NCBI RefSeq assembly: GCF_029919255.1
Contig: NZ_CP123991.1
Location: 737,110 to 801,109 of the forward strand
Source: a cyanobacterium endosymbiont of Epithemia clementina EcSB
Lineage (GTDB): Bacteria; Cyanobacteriota; Cyanobacteriia; Cyanobacteriales; Microcystaceae
Reading direction: 5' to 3'
Length of the DNA: 64,000 nt
Shown here: positions 53,647 through 64,000 of the stretch, piece after piece
Position numbering within the stretch: the first letter of the stretch is position 1
Layout: each line of letters starts with the position of its first letter
Notes under the pieces: model-generated
Told to the model about the DNA's origin: nothing
The model's input: only the letters and a program-made list of their open reading frames with translations
The model's database searches: none
Made by a program: the position numbers and the translations under genes

Positions 53647-54516
53647 TTGACTTTGACACTCGCGGTTTACGGTAAAGGCGGTATTGGCAAATCTACTATA
53701 AGCTGTAATATTTCTACAGCATTAGCCAAACGAGGAAAGAAAGTCTTACAAATTGGTTGTGATCCTAAGCACGACAGTACCTTTACTCTAACTGGGTTCC
53801 TTATTCCTACTATTATTGATACCCTGCAAGAAAAAGACTTTCACTACGAAGACATTTGGCCTAAAGATGTCATCTACAAAGGCTATGCAGGAGTCGACTG
53901 CGTGGAAGCTGGTGGACCTCCAGCAGGGTTAGGTTGTGGAGGTTACGTAGTTGGAGAAACTGTTAAATTACTCAAAGAATTGAATGCATTTGATGAGTAT
54001 GACGTCATCATATTTGATGTGTTGGGTGATGTAGTTTGTGGTGGGTTTGCTGCACCGTTGAATTATGCAGATTATTGTTTAATTGTGACTGATAATAGCT
54101 TTGATGCCTTGTTTGCTGCTAACCGCATTGGTGCTTCAGTTCGAGAAAAAGCAAAGACTTATACCTTACGTTTGGCAGGGTTAATTGGAAACCGTACTTC
54201 TAAGCGTGATTTAATTGATAAATATATCGAAGCAGTTCCTATACCTGTGTTAGAAGTTTTACCCTTAATTGAGGATATTCGGGTTTCTCGTGTTCAGGGT
54301 AAAACTTTGTTTGAAATGTTAGATAAAAATCCCTCTCTTGAGTATATTTGTCATTACTATCTCAATATCGCTGACCAATTGTTAGCAATGCCAGAAGGAG
54401 TGGTTCCGAATAGTGTTCAAGATCGGGAATTGTTTACTCTTTTATCTGATTTCTATCTTAATCCTCAAACCCCTTCTAAGAGTAAAGAAGAAAAGTTAGA
54501 TTTTATGATAGTTTAG
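53647..54516 (+). CDS. chlL: Light-independent protochlorophyllide reductase, iron protein ChlL
   Basis: ATP-dependent reductase component of DPOR, related to nitrogenase Fe protein; it delivers electrons to ChlN-ChlB for chlorophyll synthesis in the dark. 289 residues. Walker [11 protein letters not shown] (8-17), Cys97 (PPAGLGCGG) and Cys131 (VVCGGF), which bridge the 4Fe-4S cluster between two subunits. The start is TTG at 53647 (MTLTLAVYG), fixed by family N-terminus and an AAGGAGA 10 bases upstream. All key residues are intact. chlN follows 237 bases later; chlB is not in this window. Confidence 0.96.
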   Translation: MTLTLAVYGKGGIGKSTISCNISTALAKRGKKVLQIGCDPKHDSTFTLTGFLIPTIIDTLQEKDFHYEDIWPKDVIYKGYAGVDCVEAGGPPAGLGCGGYVVGETVKLLKELNAFDEYDVIIFDVLGDVVCGGFAAPLNYADYCLIVTDNSFDALFAANRIGASVREKAKTYTLRLAGLIGNRTSKRDLIDKYIEAVPIPVLEVLPLIEDIRVSRVQGKTLFEMLDKNPSLEYICHYYLNIADQLLAMPEGVVPNSVQDRELFTLLSDFYLNPQTPSKSKEEKLDFMIV

Positions 54517-54545
54517 TTTTTTAGCATTCTCTTTAAAACGATTTT

Positions 54546-54568
54546 AGATAAGGTCTTAGACCTTATCT
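54546..54568. repeat. Short inverted repeat after chlL
   Basis: AGATAAGGTCT (54546-54556) and AGACCTTATCT (54558-54568), one-base centre, 30 bases after the chlL stop. No T-run follows, so it may stabilise the chlL mRNA end or attenuate chlN rather than terminate fully. Confidence 0.6.
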
Positions 54569-54750
54569 ACGAACTAGTATTTGCAAAAAAATTGATCTAA
54601 AAATGAAGATTTAAGTTCTGAAGTTAGATTTTAGTCCTGACTAAAAAAATCAAAAAAAGAGCAAAAAAAATAAAATTATTTTCATGATTACCATTGGCAA
54701 CTAAAAAACTAGAATAAATCAGACAAAAAATTCAACCAAGAAAACTGTAA

Positions 54751-56142
<1,392 letters not shown>

Positions 56143-56883
56143 TTTTAATTGTGGGGTGAGCATTGCCAGTCCTACAGGTTATGTAGTGTTGATAATCAGC
56201 AATAATATGTGACTATTCTAAAATAAGCATGATTAATCGGTAGATGATAAGTTCTAAGATTTTTATCCTGAGTGTATTTTATAACGCCAAAAACTTGATT
56301 GCTATCAAGCTCAATTTGATAGGATTTTGGGAAGCTTGTAAAGCGAGACTTTTAGCTTTTATTTACGGCAATCTTAATTATTGCTGGGCCGGAAGAGCTT
56401 AATATTTTTATATCTTCTAAAAAATTGTTAATAAGTAAGTAAATTTAACTAAATTAAAAATAAGAAGGAATCAACTCAATTACGATAATTTATCCATGCT
56501 CTACAGGAAAAAAAGCTAAAAACACTGTAAATAGAAAGGAATAAATACAGCGATTATTATTAATAATAACTAAGTATATATAAGTACTTTAGTTAAAGTA
56601 AAACTGAAACATTTTTTGGATAAAAGTTGTATTTTTTCTATAAAGTTGTGGTTTTTAACTAGATTTAATACAAGTAAAAGAGCACAAAGTAAGAGCTCAT
56701 CTACTCGTCATACATATATTTTAAAAGTTAAACAACTTGGACAAAATAGCTAGACAAAGTATTGTCCAAAAAAGTTACTTTTAAGAAGTACCAATTAAGG
56801 CAATATAAATTAAACTCTGAATACTTAAATATAGAGATATACAATGGTTTATTTTTTACCTCTAGTAAAATAGAGCTACTTAC

Positions 56884-57090
56884 TTAGTATCGCTCTAGTT
56901 GAAGTTCAAATTGAGCTAAGATAGCTGTCAAATTAACCAATGCTACTTGCCAAACCTCATCTACTGACTTACTAATTAATAGCCATGTCTCAATTCTTTC
57001 GGGATAAGAAAGGATAACTAAATTACCAGCCACAATTTTATAAGAAAGAATTTGGATATTGTCAACGAAAACAGTTATAGTAATACTTAT
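56884..57090 (-). pseudogene. C-terminal remnant of an unidentified gene
   Basis: Minus-strand frame of 68 codons ending in TAA at 56884-56886. It reads IQILSYKIVAGNLVILSYPE, then RIETWLLISKSVDEVWQVAL, then TAILAQFELQLERY. It is cut upstream by an in-frame TAG (57091). Protein-like, but with no start; it looks like the tail of a conserved gene whose 5' part has decayed. Family not recognised. Confidence 0.45.
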
Positions 57091-57381
57091 CTAGTCGAGT
57101 AGCAACCCCAATGCCTAGCAACGTGTAATTATCTCTGTTAGTCTTCTTTGTTCTCCCATACAGATTTTACAGTCATAAAAATATGGTAAGTAGGGTTATC
57201 GCCACAATATTATCTCAAAGAATAATTCCCATCAAAGAAAACAACAGAATAAAACACCAAGTAAATAAAAATCATACTAAAAAGAGTCTAATAACCATAT
57301 CGATAATATTCGAATGACTTTATATCTCTATTAGATAGAGATACAGTTGATTATCAAATAATCTTACTTTGACTAACTAAA

Positions 57382-57438
57382 AAGTGAGCTAAGGTCTAAT
57401 TTTTATAGAATTAAACGATTAATTAACCTTGCTCACTT
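57382..57438 (-). terminator. Hairpin downstream of the SpoIID-like gene
   Basis: AAGTGAGCTAAGGT (57382-57395) pairs with ACCTTGCTCACTT (57426-57438) with a one-base bulge and a 30-base loop, 28 bases past the stop of the 57466 gene. Likely terminator for that minus-strand transcript. Confidence 0.5.
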
Positions 57439-57465
57439 GATGAATATCACCACACTGACCAAACT

Positions 57466-58614
57466 TTAATTTAAGGTCGTTAACCGTGCATTTTGATAGT
57501 AATGGCTGACAATTTGGTCATAGGAGATACCTTGTTCTGCTAGGTAATGACTGCCCCATTGACTCAGACCAATACCGTGCCCATAACCCCTACCATCAAT
57601 TTGAAATGTTTCATCATTGGCAGAAACAGTAAATAAGGTACTTTTAAGATCGAGAGCTTTTCGTAAATTGTCATCAGTAATGTTTTTAGAACCGCGAGTT
57701 CCTACTACTTTCAGGGTAATAATGCGTCCATGAGGGGTCGTTCGTTGGGGAATTAGTGATCGTACTGCTCCTATACCGCCGATGAGTCGTCCCATTTGAC
57801 TAGCACTAAAAGACTTACGCCATTGGAAAACGGGGGCAAGTTGATCGTAGTCCACTACACCACGCAGATAAGGTAGAGGAGAACTCCAGACATCTTCAAC
57901 ATTTTCGGTATGACCTCCAGACGAAGAATGGAAGGCTGCCAAGATGACCTTGCCATTGTGGGTTAATACCTGACCGGCTGTTCCATTAACCGCTTCATGA
58001 GTCGTGACGAATTCTGTTTCTAACCCCTTATACACTTGAGTTTTAGTGGTTGTGTCAAGATCGTAGTAACGATTTTCTGCCTTAGAACTTTTGTAGAGAG
58101 CATAGGTGCGGGCAACCACAGCTTGAGATTTGAGGGCTTCTATGGGCCAGGTTGGATAAGCTTCTGACCCCACCACACTGTAAAGATATTCCTCTAAATC
58201 GACCAAATTAACTGCCGTTACGCCATGTCCCTGACGAATTAATCGTACCTTGCCCCGATACCAGCGATCACCGATCCAAATAGAGCCGTTTTTAGTAGGT
58301 TCAATGATAATTTGACTAGAATTCCATTGATCGAGATTCACTCCACTATGATGAGGTTTCACGATAAAAGCCTCTAAATGAGTCAATTCTCCCAATTTAC
58401 GTCCTGATCCATCGCGGACTAGAGCAGGGGTAGAACTTCCCACCTTGAGGGTACCAACACCTTTTTCAATAGCAACTCTTAATTCAGTAGCTCCTTGAGC
58501 TGGAAGACTCAAAATCATCCAAATTAATCCTATTAACCAGCTATAGCGTCCCAACAAAATCTGTGAGAGTTTGAATGTCCAGACTCTAGAATATAAATCA
58601 TGGTTTTGTGACAT
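57466..58614 (-). CDS. SpoIID/LytB-domain cell-wall protein
   Basis: 382 residues. A signal-like hydrophobic segment (YSWLIGLIWMILSLPAQGA, about 24-42) implies export. The SpoIID domain follows: VDLEEYLYSVVGSEAYP, LKSQAVVARTYALYK, HSSSGGHTENVEDVW and the hallmark RGYGHGIGLSQWG near the C-terminus. In Bacillus SpoIID is a lytic transglycosylase acting on denuded glycan; the cyanobacterial proteins are inferred to remodel peptidoglycan. The segment covering residues 43-123 has a decayed copy just upstream. Confidence 0.88.
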   Translation of the reverse strand: MSQNHDLYSRVWTFKLSQILLGRYSWLIGLIWMILSLPAQGATELRVAIEKGVGTLKVGSSTPALVRDGSGRKLGELTHLEAFIVKPHHSGVNLDQWNSSQIIIEPTKNGSIWIGDRWYRGKVRLIRQGHGVTAVNLVDLEEYLYSVVGSEAYPTWPIEALKSQAVVARTYALYKSSKAENRYYDLDTTTKTQVYKGLETEFVTTHEAVNGTAGQVLTHNGKVILAAFHSSSGGHTENVEDVWSSPLPYLRGVVDYDQLAPVFQWRKSFSASQMGRLIGGIGAVRSLIPQRTTPHGRIITLKVVGTRGSKNITDDNLRKALDLKSTLFTVSANDETFQIDGRGYGHGIGLSQWGSHYLAEQGISYDQIVSHYYQNARLTTLN

Positions 58615-58800
58615 TTACTTGTTTTCCTCACACACATCCACAAATATAAAAATCTTATCGCAAAATTCAAGAGATTTGAGAGGTGATTACACATACTGAG
58701 AAAACTTCGGATAGATAGCGTAAATAAGTTTAACTCTGTACATAAATTACTGTAAACAAACTAAATTAACTATTTTTATGCCATTTTCTTGACTAATTAG

Positions 58801-59045
58801 TGATACTTTGCCTCAATACCAACGATCACCATTCTAAAATAAAGCCGTCTTTGGTAGGTTCAACGACAATTTAATTGGAATTCCAATCAATGGAATTCAT
58901 TCCACTACGATGAGGTTTCAAAGCAAAAGCCTCTAAACTGAAGTCAATTCTCCTAATTTGCAGTTTGCCCCATCGCGGACTAAAGCAGGAGTAGAAATAC
59001 CCACTTTTAGAATACCAACGCCTTTCTTAATAGCAACTCTTAAAT
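58801..59045 (-). pseudogene. Decayed second copy of the SpoIID-like gene (partial)
   Basis: This stretch lines up base for base, with scattered differences and small indels, with 58246-58485 inside the neighbouring SpoIID-like gene. Shared blocks include TTGGTAGGTTCAA, CATCGCGGACTA, AAGCCTCTAAA and TAGCAACTCTTAA. Only residues about 43-123 of the protein are represented and frameshifts break it. Same strand and orientation, so it is the remains of a tandem duplicate. Confidence 0.85.
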
Positions 59046-59135
59046 AGAGTCCTTTGTTTGTATGAGCCTTATATCAGAAAAACAGGCAACTTTCCAGTGA
59101 AAGACTTAGCTTTAAGACGCCGAATAATTGCAAAT

Positions 59136-59185
59136 CTATCCCATCTAGTGCCTATTTTTAATAGAACAGGCGCTAGATGGGATAG
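59136..59185. repeat. Inverted repeat (18-base arms, one G-T pair)
   Basis: CTATCCCATCTAGTGCCT (59136-59153) pairs with 59168-59185 with one wobble. It is relatively GC-rich. It sits beyond the 5' side of the decayed duplicate and before the 59227 frame. Confidence 0.8.
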
Positions 59186-59226
59186 AGAGATAAACACTAT
59201 AGAATAGGAAAACATCCATTGAGCTC

Positions 59227-59478
59227 ATGTCAACTTCTCTCTCTTTAACTATTCTTAATTATTTCCTTGACATTCTCTATTCCTTTGACATCCAACTCAC
59301 CACGTTTGGTGAGAGTTTTAGAGGACACGCGAAAGTTAAGGGGATCGTCTTCTACGATCAGAATGCTTGTCATAGACCCCAAAGGCATAAAGATAGATTA
59401 CTGATTTTTAGTGATTTGGGTAAGATTAAAGAGACTATCGAGCTGCTCCAAGAAACAGGAATGACTCTATCAACTTGA
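59227..59478 (+). CDS. Possible small protein, unrecognised
   Basis: 83 codons starting MSTSLSLTILNYFLDILYSF, with a soluble second half (IVFYDQNACHRPQRHKDRLL; KETIELLQETGMTLST). The C-terminal helix looks protein-like, but there is no clear ribosome-binding site and no known domain. It may be a fragment of a lost gene. Confidence 0.35.
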   Translation: MSTSLSLTILNYFLDILYSFDIQLTTFGESFRGHAKVKGIVFYDQNACHRPQRHKDRLLIFSDLGKIKETIELLQETGMTLST

Positions 59479-59717
59479 TATCTGATTGGAAATCAACTCC
59501 CACAAACTACGTTAAATAAGCCCTGCCGGACTAACCCCCTAGCTCTAAATTAGGAGGGGATTCAAGTTTTTGGGTAATATCTTAATAATCAACGCGAATT
59601 GCTAATGGTCAGCCTACATTCGATGCAATTTATCCACAAGTTGCTTAGTGATCAAGTTAAGTTAAATTTAAGGGCTCTTATTGTAAACCGACAGAACATT
59701 CTTATCAAGAAACTTCA

Positions 59718-62234
59718 ATGACAAGACAGCTAAACGTATTACGGACGGGTCAAATTATCCCAACCGCATTGCATACAGAAATGCAACGCTCTTATCTTGA
59801 ATATGCCATGAGCGTTATTGTCGGGCGGGCTTTACCTGATGTTCGTGATGGACTTAAGCCCGTCCATCGGCGGATCCTCTATGCAATGTATGAATTGGGA
59901 TTAACCCCAGATCGCCCTTTTCGTAAATGCGCTAGGGTAGTTGGAGACGTGTTAGGAAAATATCATCCTCATGGTGATCAAGCCGTATATGATGCCCTGG
60001 TGCGGATGGTACAAGATTTTTCGAGTCGTTATCCTCTCCTATCAGGTCACGGAAACTTTGGGTCAGTGGATAATGATCCTCCCGCGGCAATGCGCTACAC
60101 GGAAACACGACTGGCCGCCATTGCTGAGCGCGGGATGTTGAACGATATCAGTGATTCAACTGTTGATTTTACCAATAATTTCGATAATTCTCAACAAGAA
60201 CCCGTTGTTTTACCAGCTCAACTTCCCATTTTACTCCTCAATGGGTGTACCGGAATTGCTGTGGGGATGGCGACAAGTATCCCCCCCCACAATTTAGGGG
60301 AATTAGTTGATGGTTTAATTGCTCTGATCGATAACCCTAATATTTCTGATGAGAAGTTATGGAAAATTATTCCTGGTCCTGATTTTCCCACTGGAGGGCA
60401 AATTATCAACACAAACGGTGTGAAGGAAGCTTATGCGACAGGACGCGGCATAATTCCTGTTCGGGGAGTGACTCGTATTGAAACCCTCAATGTAGGACGA
60501 CGACGACGCAAAGAACGCACTGCTATTATCGTCACAGAATTGCCTTATCAAGTCAATAAGTCTGGTTGGATTGAAAAAATGGCAGATCTGGTTAACCAAG
60601 GAAGCCTAGAGGGCATTGCCGATATTCGGGATGAGAGTGATCGCACGGGAATGCGGGTTGTTATTGAATTAAAACGAGATGCTAACTCCAACACTGTCTT
60701 GAAAGGACTTTATAAAAAAACTGCTCTACAGAGTAATTTTGGAATGATTTCATTAGCTTTAGTGGATAATAAACCATGCCAGCTTTCTTTACGTCAGTTA
60801 TTAGAAGAATTCTTAAAATTTCGAGAACAAACTCTAACACGGCAATATGGCCATGAGTTGAAAGAAGCACAAAACCGTGTCCACTTATTGGAGGGGTTGT
60901 TAATAGCCCTCAATAATCTTGATCAGGTGATTGACATTCTACGAAATGCTGCCGATGGAACTACTGCTAAATTTAGGTTTCAAAAGAAATTAGAAATTAG
61001 TGATGCTCAAGCTAACGCTATTTTGGCAATGCCAATGCGTCGTCTAACAGGGTTAGAACAGGAAAAATTACAGGCCGAATATCATGAATTACAAACTCGT
61101 ATTAATAAATTACAAACTCTATTAAATGACCGTCATGAACTGTTAAAAACTCTTAAGAAAGATCTACGATCACTAAAACGTAATTTTGGTGATCCTCGTC
61201 GCACTAAAATGGTTACTCCCACCAAAGACACGAAAGCTAAATCAACAAAAAGTGATTCTAAACCCAAATCATCTTTCTCTAAACAAGAGAATAATTCGGA
61301 AAGAAAATCACAATCTTCGGAGTTACCCCAACCATTAACCCTCTTTTCTTTTCAAAAACCCCCTGAAGATGCAATCTTAGAGATTACCCATAGTAGTGAA
61401 GCAGCTTGGCGATTGCCTAAAATTAAAGGACTCAATCACCTTGTTTATTCTGAAACCATTGGACAAAAAACCGAGTTAATAGTAATTACCGATGCCAGTA
61501 AAGCTTATCCTATCACCGTATCGGAAATTCCTCCTGTTACGATTCAATCAATTTCTCTGTTGAGTCTTTTAGCAAAAGGAACGCAACGAAATGTAAATCG
61601 GATTATTTATTCAGGTTTTCTACCTCAGCAGTTGGAAAGTCAAGATTTATTATTATTAACCAAACTCGGACGTATTAAACGTATTGCAATGTCCCAATTG
61701 GCCAGTCTAACCAATCGAGGATTAGTGTTGGTGAAACTTAAGGACGGTGATCGTCTTGACTATGCTTGTCCTACTCAAGAAGGGCAAGAAGTAGTGATTG
61801 CTACTTCAGGAGGACGTGTATTACGTCTCTCAGTTACTGATGAGATGATTGGCGTAATGGGACGAAATGCTCAAGGAAATCAGGCGTTAAAATTCCGTTA
61901 TGGAGAAACCATAGTTGGTTGTGTTACTCTGAATTTAGAGAAAGATATTCTCTTAATTTCAAGTCTTGGTTATGGTAAACGCTTGTCTTTAAAAGACATC
62001 AGAGCGGGAAAGTTGGGGGATATTGGTCATCAATGTCTACAATTCAAAAGTAAAACAGATGGTTTAGGGAGAATGATATTGGCTAAAGACGAAGGAGAAA
62101 TTACATTACTCACCAATCAAAACCGTTCTTTAGTCGTGCCAATTAGTTCGATTCCATTTTTGGGTAAAGATGGCACAGGGGATAGGTTAGTCAAACTTCA
62201 ATCAGAGGAAATAATTATTAATGTATTAAGTTGA
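59718..62234 (+). CDS. gyrA: DNA gyrase / topoisomerase IV subunit A
   Basis: Type IIA topoisomerase subunit that cleaves and passes DNA. 838 residues. [21 protein letters not shown] and [10 protein letters not shown] lead to the active-site Tyr127 in [11 protein letters not shown]. The coiled tower follows, then a polar linker (about 495-540, [15 protein letters not shown]) and a six-bladed C-terminal domain. I cannot find the GyrA-box (QRRGGRG type) in that domain, so this may be the ParC-like paralogue that many cyanobacteria carry beside true gyrA. Confidence 0.88.
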   Translation: MTRQLNVLRTGQIIPTALHTEMQRSYLEYAMSVIVGRALPDVRDGLKPVHRRILYAMYELGLTPDRPFRKCARVVGDVLGKYHPHGDQAVYDALVRMVQDFSSRYPLLSGHGNFGSVDNDPPAAMRYTETRLAAIAERGMLNDISDSTVDFTNNFDNSQQEPVVLPAQLPILLLNGCTGIAVGMATSIPPHNLGELVDGLIALIDNPNISDEKLWKIIPGPDFPTGGQIINTNGVKEAYATGRGIIPVRGVTRIETLNVGRRRRKERTAIIVTELPYQVNKSGWIEKMADLVNQGSLEGIADIRDESDRTGMRVVIELKRDANSNTVLKGLYKKTALQSNFGMISLALVDNKPCQLSLRQLLEEFLKFREQTLTRQYGHELKEAQNRVHLLEGLLIALNNLDQVIDILRNAADGTTAKFRFQKKLEISDAQANAILAMPMRRLTGLEQEKLQAEYHELQTRINKLQTLLNDRHELLKTLKKDLRSLKRNFGDPRRTKMVTPTKDTKAKSTKSDSKPKSSFSKQENNSERKSQSSELPQPLTLFSFQKPPEDAILEITHSSEAAWRLPKIKGLNHLVYSETIGQKTELIVITDASKAYPITVSEIPPVTIQSISLLSLLAKGTQRNVNRIIYSGFLPQQLESQDLLLLTKLGRIKRIAMSQLASLTNRGLVLVKLKDGDRLDYACPTQEGQEVVIATSGGRVLRLSVTDEMIGVMGRNAQGNQALKFRYGETIVGCVTLNLEKDILLISSLGYGKRLSLKDIRAGKLGDIGHQCLQFKSKTDGLGRMILAKDEGEITLLTNQNRSLVVPISSIPFLGKDGTGDRLVKLQSEEIIINVLS

Positions 62235-62539
62235 CTTAATCCCTTGTCGCACTGCTGTACTCAATGTGGTAACAGAAAAATTTTGTGTTTTGTAAGATAA
62301 GTTAGGTAAAGGCTTTATTGTTGAGAGAAGTTTTTCTCTGTGACGTAACCCACTCTAATAGTTGATTATGCAGTTTGTACCAGGCTGCCAAGAGAGTGAA
62401 CTTTGCTAACGTGAGTTCAATTTAAGTTTAGGGAAAGCATTTCCTAATCCGGTCAACTACGATTATTTTGTAGAACTTATATCCTAAGTAAGGATGTTAA
62501 TATGTTATTTATTATTAATTGACAAAGAAAAAATAACAA

Positions 62540-62576
62540 GAACTCCTATAGAAGTATCCTACTTCTATAGGAGTTC
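62540..62576. repeat. Perfect inverted repeat (17-base arms)
   Basis: Arms 62540-62556 and 62560-62576 with a TCC loop, 306 bases after the gyrA-type stop. It could be the terminator of that gene with a long 3' leader, or an orphan. Confidence 0.8.
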
Positions 62577-62724
62577 GCTACTAGGCTTACAGTAAAACTA
62601 CCCAGTTTTTGAACACTTAGTTAAGTAGACCAAAATTATGTGGGATAGCATAATAATTTAAACTACTAATCATAACGACAGTGCTAAGTTGTTAGTTTTT
62701 AAGTTAACTCCAGAAAACACAGAT

Positions 62725-62762
62725 GACCTTGAGTAAACTCATGAATGAGTTTACTCAAGGTC
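62725..62762. repeat. Perfect inverted repeat (18-base arms)
   Basis: GACCTTGAGTAAACTCAT (62725-62742) and its exact reverse complement (62745-62762) with a 2-base centre. No adjacent gene end. Confidence 0.85.
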
Positions 62763-63355
62763 TAAGATGATAGATTACTCAGAATTTTTAAAAAACTTGA
62801 CTAATGATAATAAGTTAAATTTTAAATTTCTTCTTTTAATCGCTCTGGCTTACTATAGCAATTTGTTTTTCTCCAATAGGGAGGATAAACTTTTGTTCTG
62901 ATCGGCTTTAATCGCACTCTAAATCCTTCAAAAGACCATATATATATTTTGTCTTTTAGATATTTTTTTCGATTTTTGTAAATTTTAAAAGTAAATTTTT
63001 AATAAATTTTTCTTGTTCAATAGATTCTACTATTCTATATTTTGGTCTTTAACTCCGACAAAATATTTAATTTTTTCTAACTGCTTATATTCTCTTTAGT
63101 TTCTTTCTTGTATTTTTATATATATAAAAGTTACTTTCCTTTATGTTCATATTCATCATACTAGTATCGATTTTAATTAGTTAATTAATAGTTAAAGTCG
63201 TTTATAAATTATAAAAAATTTGTTTTTTCTTCGTTGTTTTAAAAAAATAATTTCATTTTTTAAATAGAATTTATTTTTTTAAAACAAGTATATTTTTTAG
63301 ATTTTTTAGGCAAAAAATATCTTTTGAATCCAGACATATGTTCTGTTTTTTAACA

Positions 63356-63397
63356 CTACTTAATTTGTTAGGTTAATTGAGTTAACAAATTAAGTAG
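63356..63397. repeat. Perfect inverted repeat (15-base arms)
   Basis: CTACTTAATTTGTTA (63356-63370) and its reverse complement (63383-63397), 12-base loop. No adjacent gene end. Confidence 0.7.
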
Positions 63398-63806
63398 TTG
63401 CCTAGATTACGAAAAAAATATTGAAATTAATTGATAAATTTTTACTTTGTAAACGTTCTTTAATTAAATCGACTTTAATACACCTTCTAAATTAAATATT
63501 TGAACAATCTAAATGTTTATAATTATTTTGTTAACTTTTTTGTCCGACCGATTGCTTATTCCTATTTATCTCAAATATTTTCTCTCAATTGAGAATAAAA
63601 AGGTAATCTAGCCCGGCCTTCTACTGTTTTATAAAAACTGTTTTAGTCTTGATTACTGGCAGTTACTATCTCAGATAATTTTTGACTAATCGTTAACCTC
63701 ATCGTATACTGCGTTTTAAAATTTAATCAAACTAACGCAGGTAGAAATTTCAAGTTGTACAATGATTATTTTTACCTACACACTAACAACCACAATAAAA
63801 AAGTAA

Positions 63807-64000
63807 ATATTTACTTTTTCTAGAAAACTCCCCCAAGACAGAATACCGATAGTAGATTATGACATTCCCAATGCTCCCCATATGATGTATTACTATCGAT
63901 GTAATCCCGTTCGTGAAGTTGTTGGTTATATGGGTGGCACTTATATAAGTCACAATTGTATAAATCTGCTAATGGAAGCTGCTCAAGAACTCTTGAAGTG
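63807..64000 (+). CDS. Start of an unidentified protein (runs off the right edge)
   Basis: The frame is open from 63807 to the window end. It reads RIPIVDYDIPNAPHMMYYYR, then CNPVREVVGYMGGTYISHNC, and continues. The clear protein-like residues begin before the first ATG (63882), and no ATG, GTG or TTG start lies upstream in frame. So either the 5' end has decayed or a rare start is used. I do not recognise the family. Confidence 0.5.
   Translation, partial: MFTFSRKLPQDRIPIVDYDIPNAPHMMYYYRCNPVREVVGYMGGTYISHNCINLLMEAAQELLK

Larger units (their letters stand above)
56143..57465. other. 1.3-kb spacer with a dead gene
   Basis: Holds a minus-strand gene remnant (56884-57090) and a hairpin at 57382-57438. 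The rest is AT-rich with no readable gene. Confidence 0.55.
58615..59717. other. Spacer with a decayed SpoIID duplicate
   Basis: Contains the duplicate at 58801-59045, a long hairpin at 59136-59185 and a doubtful 83-codon frame at 59227. No other gene was seen. Confidence 0.6.
62235..63806. other. 1.6-kb AT-rich spacer with three hairpins
   Basis: No gene. Three different perfect inverted repeats are annotated separately. From about 62940 the sequence is extremely AT-rich. Confidence 0.55.

Overview
The window is a piece of a small-genome, AT-rich cyanobacterial chromosome. Cyanobacterial markers are the order of the ribosomal protein cluster (rplC first, truA between rplQ and rplM), a split-intein dnaE, chlL/chlN (dark-operative protochlorophyllide reductase), a Ycf19/YggT protein, DUF2808, DUF3134 and a cyanobacterial LpxB-like protein. 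The protein sequences look like the Crocosphaera/Cyanothece group. Long AT-rich spacers carry broken genes, orphan hairpins and insertion-sequence remnants. That combination suggests a host-dependent, eroding genome such as a diatom spheroid body. UCYN-A-type symbionts are the nearest alternative. This assignment is inference; nothing in the window names the host.

Layout. 1-3.2 kb: the tail of an unknown gene, a transposase fragment and a decayed second copy of it. 3.2-12.5 kb: hisC and htpG (minus), an anchored unknown protein, dusA, and two long spacers. 12.5-28.8 kb: the dense ribosomal superoperon rplC-D-W-B-rpsS-rplV-rpsC-rplP-rpmC-rpsQ-rplN-X-E-rpsH-rplF-R-rpsE-rplO-secY-adk-infA-rpmJ-rpsM-K-rpoA-rplQ-truA-rplM-rpsI-rpmE. 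It is fully intact, and heptanucleotide repeats sit in several of its spacers. 29.3-38.5 kb: prfA, a dead DUF1257 gene, a cation-efflux transporter, dnaE-N with its split-intein half, cysH, a remnant of an IS200/IS605-type right end, and pyrH-frr. 39-50.5 kb: yggT, three envelope-related cyanobacterial genes, an M20 amidohydrolase, DUF3134, mraY and tlyA. 50.5-64 kb: gene-poor, with chlL and chlN, a SpoIID-like protein with a decayed neighbouring duplicate, a gyrA/parC-type topoisomerase subunit, and the start of an unidentified gene.

The surviving genes are almost all core functions: translation, protein export, nucleotide metabolism, replication, cell wall and histidine/sulfur assimilation. 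They are full length with normal catalytic residues. Decay is concentrated between them. I found no tRNA, rRNA, CRISPR array, defence system or other convincing new multi-gene system. The best leads are the orphan long hairpins (possible footprints of lost genes), the decayed duplicates, the retained DPOR subunits, and a small unrecognised membrane-protein pair near 52.6-53.0 kb.
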